In this document: piece by piece, positions 6,921 through 10,716 of the stretch
Numbering within the stretch: position 1 is the first letter of the stretch
How the letters are laid out: every line of letters starts with the position of its first letter
Source of the DNA: Rhodanobacter sp. UBA5168
GTDB lineage: Bacteria > Pseudomonadota > Gammaproteobacteria > Xanthomonadales > Rhodanobacteraceae
Assembly (NCBI GenBank): GCA_002413455.1
Contig: DHXA01000230.1
Span: 3,950 to 14,665, forward strand
Reading direction: 5' to 3'
Length of the DNA stretch: 10,716 nucleotides
Notes under the pieces: generated by a model
The model's database searches: none
Seen by the model: the letters and a program-made list of their open reading frames with translations, nothing else
Told to the model about the DNA's origin: nothing
Program-made: the position numbers and the translations under genes

Positions 6921-7913
6921 ATGCAACGGCTTGTTGCATGTTTGCTTGGGTGTGGCTTGATTGTCTCTCAAGCCCATGCAGCTAACAGCCATGCACCCAT
7001 AGACCCCAATCTCACGACCTTGCAGCAGTTGGCCGAGCATCCCGATGACTATGCTGTTGCCAAAGTCACCATCGACCACATGGTTGACCCCAGTGTTGAT
7101 GTCAAAGCCACGCTCCATGAGCTTGATGGGTGGGCAGAGAAGGTCCGTGCAAGGCTTCCACCGAATGCTGACCATTACACGACGTTTATGGTCCTTGGGA
7201 GCACTCTTGCTGTACCAGGCCCATGGAACGACAACCACCCGTTTTCCTACGATCTGAGTGACCCGTTCGGTAAGAACATCAAAAATAAGTTGGTGTCCGA
7301 ATACCTGAGGACGCGCAAAGGCAACTGCGTGTCGATGCCCATCCTGCTTTTAATACTTGGGCAAAAGCTAGGCCTGGACATGGCGCTTGCCACTGCCCCA
7401 AATCACAACCTGGTCATGTTCCATCAAGACGATGGCAGGTGGGTCAACATCGAGGCCACCAGTGGGACTGGGTTCTCTAACGATGAGTACCAACGCCAGC
7501 TCCACATCACAGACATTGCCATGCACTCAGGTATCTACCTTCGCTCCTTGAGTCCTGTTGAAGCAATTGGTTCCATGGCTGATGAGGTTGGAGATTTCTA
7601 CGAGAAGGCGAGAGAGCCGAAGTTCCAACTCGGGCTCACCCAATATCTCTTGGAGCTCAACCCGAAAGATACGGTGGCGATGATTCGAAGGGCAGATGCG
7701 TACTACCGAATCTTAGATCAAAGGTACTTCAAGAAGTACCCGACACCGAACCTCATTCCAGCGAACGAGCGGGCTGATTTTCAGGCGCTTTCCAAGGCAA
7801 ATGCAGACCTTTTCCAACAAGCCGAGGCATTGGGTTGGCACCAACCGACGCATGAAGAAGATGCCGCGTATCTGCAAAAAACACAGAAGGTCAAGGCAGA
7901 ACGGGGAGAGTAG
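6921..7913 (+). CDS. Secreted transglutaminase-like (SirB1/Transglut_core2-type) protein with helical tail
   Basis: A 330-residue protein. Residues 1-20 form a signal peptide ending SQAHA. LLGC at 8-11 resembles a lipobox, but the hydrophobic run continues past it, so signal peptidase I cleavage is more likely. The papain-like transglutaminase core is seen as KGNCVSMPILLLILG (Cys136), TAPNHNLVMF (His162) and RWVNIEATSG, where Glu178 stands in the usual third-residue Asp position. Such folds act as proteases, amide cross-linkers or inactive scaffolds, and the activity here is unknown. Residues ~210-330 are helical and TPR-like (FQLGLTQYLLELNPKDTVAM and onward). The ATG at 6921 is preferred because the longer frame upstream runs through the membrane-protein gene and lacks a signal peptide. 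Placement suggests it works in the periplasm with the exported Rhs-core protein, perhaps processing it (inference). Confidence 0.82.
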   Translation: MQRLVACLLGCGLIVSQAHAANSHAPIDPNLTTLQQLAEHPDDYAVAKVTIDHMVDPSVDVKATLHELDGWAEKVRARLPPNADHYTTFMVLGSTLAVPGPWNDNHPFSYDLSDPFGKNIKNKLVSEYLRTRKGNCVSMPILLLILGQKLGLDMALATAPNHNLVMFHQDDGRWVNIEATSGTGFSNDEYQRQLHITDIAMHSGIYLRSLSPVEAIGSMADEVGDFYEKAREPKFQLGLTQYLLELNPKDTVAMIRRADAYYRILDQRYFKKYPTPNLIPANERADFQALSKANADLFQQAEALGWHQPTHEEDAAYLQKTQKVKAERGE

Positions 7914-8019
7914 GGTTGGGTGGATATTCCGGTAGAGTCGAGATGTGGCGCGGTGGTGTTTGGTTCGGCATATCTGTAGCCGTCTCTTTCGATTGGACAA
8001 GCGACACCTTCAGTCGGAT
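7914..8019. other. Short noncoding stretch between cargo and right-end array
   Basis: This 106-bp stretch follows the last cargo stop and precedes the first right-end site. No hairpin with a T tract is seen, so termination of the cargo transcript is not explained. CGATTGG occurs at 7990-7996 and again inside the first right-end unit, so a very degenerate extra unit is possible near 7978-8002. Confidence 0.3.
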
Positions 8020-8108
8020 GGTCAGCCGATTGGCGAGGCCGGTCAGTTGCTGTGGCGAGCCTGGTCAGCTGTGCTGGCAATGATTGGTCAACAAGCTGGC
8101 AATCTGCA
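8020..8108 (+). repeat. Right-end array of four 21-23-bp sites
   Basis: Four abutting units at 8020-8040, 8041-8062, 8063-8085 and 8086-8108 follow GGTCAGNNNNNNTGGCGA with a 5- or 6-base centre. The last ends in the TGCA terminus. They point outward, opposite to the left-end units, as expected for terminal transposase sites. Four contiguous sites on one side and a longer array on the other make the ends asymmetric. Confidence 0.8.
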
Positions 8109-8113
8109 ATCAT
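8109..8113. repeat. Right copy of the 5-bp target-site duplication
   Basis: ATCAT follows the terminal TGCA of the element and matches 5026-5030. On the reverse strand it encodes part of the Val-Met-Ile junction of the host CBM domain. Confidence 0.85.
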
Positions 8114-8567
8114 CACGGCCGAGCGCAGCGCGGCGTCTTCCGCCTCGTAGCGGTCGAACCGCAGCGGCGTCGCTGCCGGTGGCGTTGGCCGCCAGCAACA
8201 GGGTGCCGGCCTTGAGGTCGCCGCTGGCGCGCGGCATCTCGCTGATGTTCGGCTGCCAGCGCAGCTGCCACAGTTTGTCGTTGGCATGCGGCTGGTCGGT
8301 GACGTTGGAGAGGAAGTTCCAGTGATCGCCGTCGTCGCGGCTGCCGTACAGCGCGATGCCCTTCATGCCGTCCTGCTCGAACACCATCAGCAGCGATCCA
8401 TTGGCCTGCGGCGCGGCCTGGTGCGCCAGTCGCACCATCGACACATAACCGGTGCCCTCGGCGAGGCGGGTGCCGACGACGTTGTCGGCGTCGGTGCCGC
8501 TCGCGGCGGCGGCGGTGGTCAACAGCGCCAGGGTGCAGGCGGCGAAGAGTCGAGTGAATCGGTTCAT
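8109..8567 (-). pseudogene. 5' part of disrupted sialidase-like (BNR/Asp-box) gene fused to the start of a CBM35/CBM6-type domain
   Basis: The ATG at 8567 begins MNRFTRLFAACTLALLT, a signal peptide ending near AAAAS, followed by the N-terminal blades of a BNR/sialidase-like protein. The YVSMVRLAHQAAPQANGSLL stretch is followed by an Asp-box-like SRDDGDHWNFLS. After about 130 codons (LLLAANATGSDAA) the match stops, and a different frame continues with LRFDRYEAEDAALRSAV, the opening of the carbohydrate-binding domain. Roughly the central and C-terminal propeller blades are missing, so an out-of-frame internal deletion near 8155-8185 is likely. The mobile element then splits the domain at 8108/8109. 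Intact relatives are secreted glycan-binding hydrolases. The start lies 13 nt after the SGNH stop, implying one operon. The product is certainly non-functional as a sialidase. Confidence 0.8.
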
Positions 8568-8580
8568 GGGCAATTGCTCG

Positions 8581-9363
8581 TCAGGGTCGGTGGTGGGGCG
8601 CGGTGGAAGTCGCGGCAGGCGCGTGTGGCGCGCAGGCGAACAGCTGCAGCGGAACGGCCGAGGCCATGGCGCGGTAACCGGCGTCGTTGGGATGGATGTG
8701 ATCGCCGCTGTCGAACTCGTGCCGCAGCTGCAGCGGATGCGCGGGATCGCGCAGCGCGGCGTCGAAATCGATGACGGCGTCGTAAGCGGCGTGATGGCGG
8801 ATCCAGTCGTTGATCGTGGCGCGCGCTTGTTCGCCTGCCGCGGAGTACGCGCCCTGCGTGCCGGCGAAGGGCAGCACGGTCGCGCCATAGATGCGCAGGC
8901 CGGCGGCATGCGCCTGCGCGATGATCTCGCGCAGGCCATCGATGACATGCCCGGCCAGGGCGTTGCTGTCGACGTGCCGATGCTGCCTGGCGGCGGCCAT
9001 GGTCGGCTCGCCGATGTCGTTGATGCCGCCAAGCAGCAGCACCGCGCGCACACCCTGCTGCGCGAGCACGTCGCGGCGGAAGCGCTTGCGCATGCTCTGG
9101 CCCTGGCCGAATGTGCCGTAGAACGCGCTGACCTGGTTGCCGTCGATGCCGGCGTTCAACACGGCGTGGCGGCAGACGCCCTTGTCCGCCTCGCGCAACC
9201 GGCGTGCCAGCAGGTCCGGATAGCGTCGATCGGCGTTGACGGTGGAGCGGAAGCCGTTCGTGATCGAATCGCCCAGCGTCACGATCGCCGAGGTCGGCAG
9301 GTCCGGTTCGACCTCGACGCCGGACAGCCAGTCGTTCGATCCGATCGTGCTGGCGACCGGCAT
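8581..9363 (-). pseudogene. 5'-truncated SGNH/GDSL hydrolase (esterase) gene
   Basis: The C-terminal catalytic domain of an SGNH/GDSL esterase is complete: the nucleophile Ser in TLGDSITNG, the oxyanion Gly in NAGIDGN, the oxyanion Asn in LLLGGINDIG and the Asp-His pair in DSGDHIHPNDAGY. The segment TIGSNDWLSGVEVEP just before it normally follows an N-terminal beta-rich domain of roughly 150-200 residues plus a signal peptide. Here the sequence switches at about 9360-9372 to the forward-strand MFS gene. The ATG at 9363 is therefore only the first start left in the remnant, not the native start, and no ribosome site supports it. Intact relatives remove acyl groups, often acetyl, from polysaccharides. 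The gene led the reverse operon with the sialidase-like and EEP genes. A cytoplasmic catalytic fragment cannot be excluded. Confidence 0.8.
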
Positions 9364-9374
9364 CGCCGCCGGCC

Positions 9375-10442
9375 ACCCTGATCGGCGCGCGCTTCGTGCT
9401 CGGCCTGGCGATCGGCGTGGCCACCTTCACCGCGCCGCTGTACCTGGCCGAGGTCGCGCCCGTGCGCATTCGTGGCGCGATGATCTCCACCTACCAGCTG
9501 ATGATCACCATCGGCATCCTGGTCGCGTTCCTGTCCGACACCGCCTTCAGCTATTCGGGCAACTGGCGCTGGATGCTCGGCGTGATCGCGATTCCCGGCG
9601 CGCTGTTCCTGCTCGGCGTGCTGCTGCTGCCGGACAGCCCGCGCTGGCTGATGATGCGCGGGCGCAAGGCCGAGGCGATCGATGTGCTGACCCGTCTGCG
9701 CGGTGACGGTGCGGAGGTCGATCGCGAGGTGGCCGACATCGAGGAGCAGCTGAAGACGCCGCAGCGCGGCTGGCACCTGTTCCTGCAGAACGCCAATTTC
9801 CGTCGTTCGGTGGGACTGGGCGTGCTGCTGCAGGTGATGCAGCAGTTCACCGGCATGAACGTGGTGATGTACTACGCGCCGCGCATCTTCGAGGGGATGG
9901 GCTACAACACCGAATCGCAGATGTGGTTCACCGCCATCGTCGGCCTGGTCAATGTACTGGCCACCTTCATCGCGATCGGGCTGGTCGACAGGCTCGGCCG
10001 CAAGCCGATCCTGTATATCGGCTTCACGGTGATGGCGCTGGGCCTGGGCGTGGTCGGCACGATGATGCACCTGGGCATCAGGACGCACGTCGAGCAGATG
10101 TTCACCGTGGTGATGCTGCTGACCTTCATCGTCGGCTTCGCGATGTCGGCCGGCCCGCTGATCTGGACGCTGTGCTCGGAGGTGCAGCCGTTGAAGGGGC
10201 GCGACTTCGGCATCGGCTGCTCGACCTTCACCAACTGGATCGCCAACATGATCGTCGGCGTGACCTTCCTGAGCCTGCTCAACGGCATCGGCAACGCGGC
10301 GACGTTCTGGCTGTATGCGGGGCTCAATGTGCTGTTCCTGGTGATCACCTTCCTGCTGATCCCGGAAACCAAGGGCGTCACGCTGGAGCAGATCGAACGC
10401 AAGCTGATGGCCGGCAAACCGCTGCGCGAGATCGGGCAGTAA
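9375..10442 (+). pseudogene. 5'-truncated sugar-porter (SP) family MFS transporter
   Basis: The sequence enters the family at TLIGARFVLGLAIGV, which is transmembrane helix 4 of XylE/GalP/AraE-type sugar:proton symporters, and runs to a normal C-terminus. Diagnostic motifs follow in order: EVAPVRIRGAM, PDSPRWLMMRGRKAEA, QQFTGMNVVMYYAP, DRLGRKPILYIG and PETKGVTLEQIE. About 350 of the usual 460-480 residues remain. Helices 1-3, the first cytoplasmic motif and the promoter are absent. The first in-frame start left is a GTG at 9396 inside helix 4. Such a protein should not fold as a transporter, so I call it a pseudogene. It precedes a GH43 gene, suggesting the intact pair imported sugars released by that enzyme. 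A misassembly at the junction is the alternative explanation. Confidence 0.8.
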
Positions 10443-10456
10443 TGCGGCGAGGCGAT

Positions 10457-10460
10457 GGAG
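10457..10460 (+). promoter_or_regulatory. Ribosome binding site of the GH43 gene
   Basis: GGAG stands 8 nt before the ATG at 10469. GGGA at 10463-10466 could instead serve the second in-frame ATG at 10475. Both give essentially the same signal peptide. Confidence 0.4.
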
Positions 10461-10468
10461 CCGGGACG

Positions 10469-10716
10469 ATGCCGATGCGGGTCCTGTTCGCCGCACTCGC
10501 TGCCATGCTGCTGTGCGCACTCGTGGCGGCGCGTACAGCGACGGCGGCCACCGCGACATTCAGCAACCCGCTGCTGCCTTCCGGGCCGGATCCGTGGGTG
10601 GCCCAGCACGACGGCTGGTACTACTACACCAACACCCTGGGCGACCGCATCGCGTTGTGGAAGACGCGCGACCTGACGCGGCTGGCCGAGGCATCACCGG
10701 TGACGGTATGGCGTGC
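10469..10716 (+). CDS. GH43-family glycosidase, N-terminal part, runs off the window
   Basis: The open frame starts at 10469 and continues past the window end. Residues 1 to about 27 are a signal peptide (MPMRVLFAALAAMLLC ... TATA). The mature start, TFSNPLLPSGPDPWVAQHDG, is the first blade of the GH43 five-bladed propeller, where the Asp in PDPWV (D41) matches the catalytic general base. It is followed by WYYYTNTLGDRIALWKTRDL. GH43 enzymes invert beta-xylosides and alpha-L-arabinosides, and the exact specificity needs the missing part. The gene begins 26 nt after the transporter stop, so the two form an operon. With the upstream promoter region apparently deleted, its expression would depend on read-through or a new promoter. 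Confidence 0.82.
   Translation, partial: MPMRVLFAALAAMLLCALVAARTATAATATFSNPLLPSGPDPWVAQHDGWYYYTNTLGDRIALWKTRDLTRLAEASPVTVWR

Larger units (their letters stand above)
5031..8108. mobile_element. Non-autonomous transposon (IS21/Tn7/Tn5053-type ends) carrying an Rhs-core cassette
   Basis: The 3,078-bp element is defined by TGCA termini, 23-bp outer inverted repeats matching at 15 positions, multiple ~22-bp subterminal sites at both ends, and a 5-bp duplication of the target. Excision of the element plus one target copy restores the reading frame of the host CBM domain, which is strong proof of insertion and fixes the borders. Multiple-site ends with terminal TG/CA and short duplications are known for IstA (IS21), TnsB (Tn7) and TniA (Tn5053/Tn402) elements. 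No such transposase, nor an ATPase partner, is encoded inside, so mobilisation must be in trans or by a lost module. The cargo is three same-strand genes with more A/T than much of the host flank. The exact transposon family is unresolved. Confidence 0.85.

Noticed and set aside
9279..10559. 426-codon reverse-strand open frame opposite the transporter
   Set aside because: It is rich in His, Gln and Arg, typical of antisense shadow frames. The forward strand has all sugar-porter motifs.

Overview
The window looks like part of a chromosome from a GC-rich gammaproteobacterium. The Xanthomonadaceae/Rhodanobacteraceae group is my best guess, judging from protein style and the mix of secreted glycan-degrading genes. 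This is recognition only; no search was run.

Positions 1-3643 hold three forward genes: the 3' part of a GH30 glycosidase, a secreted NPP-type phosphodiesterase and an M14 zinc carboxypeptidase. A reverse-strand block follows. Read from its 5' side it was once a degradative operon: an SGNH/GDSL esterase (8581-9363), a sialidase-like BNR protein ending in a CBM35/CBM6-type domain (8567 down to 4677, interrupted), and a secreted endonuclease/exonuclease/phosphatase protein (3746-4609). To the right, on the forward strand, lie a sugar-porter MFS transporter that has lost its N-terminus (to 10442) and the start of a GH43 glycosidase (10469 to the window end).

The most notable feature is a 3,078-bp mobile element at 5031-8108, inserted inside the carbohydrate-binding domain of the sialidase-like gene. 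It is flanked by a 5-bp direct repeat, ATCAT (5026-5030 and 8109-8113). It starts and ends with TGCA, its outermost 23 bp match as inverted repeats at 15 positions, and each end carries a tandem array of degenerate ~22-bp sites: about nine on the left and four on the right. Removing the element and one ATCAT restores an uninterrupted reading frame across the insertion point. The architecture is that of elements moved by IstA/TnsB/TniA-class DDE transposases (IS21, Tn7, Tn5053/Tn402), but no transposase is encoded, so the element is non-autonomous.

The cargo is a tightly packed three-gene unit, less GC-rich than most of the flanks: a short Sec-exported protein made of one RHS-associated core plus an unknown C-terminal domain, a 140-residue four-helix membrane protein starting 2 nt after it, and a secreted transglutaminase-like protein with a helical tail. 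By analogy with polymorphic Rhs systems the membrane protein may be an immunity or anchoring partner. That role is inferred. The transposase-less mobile cassette with this gene trio is the best candidate here for an undescribed system.

The surrounding locus is decaying. The sialidase-like gene also seems to have lost its central part out of frame near 8155-8185. At about 9360-9377 a single junction joins the headless SGNH gene directly to the headless MFS gene, so one deletion probably removed both 5' ends and their shared promoter region.
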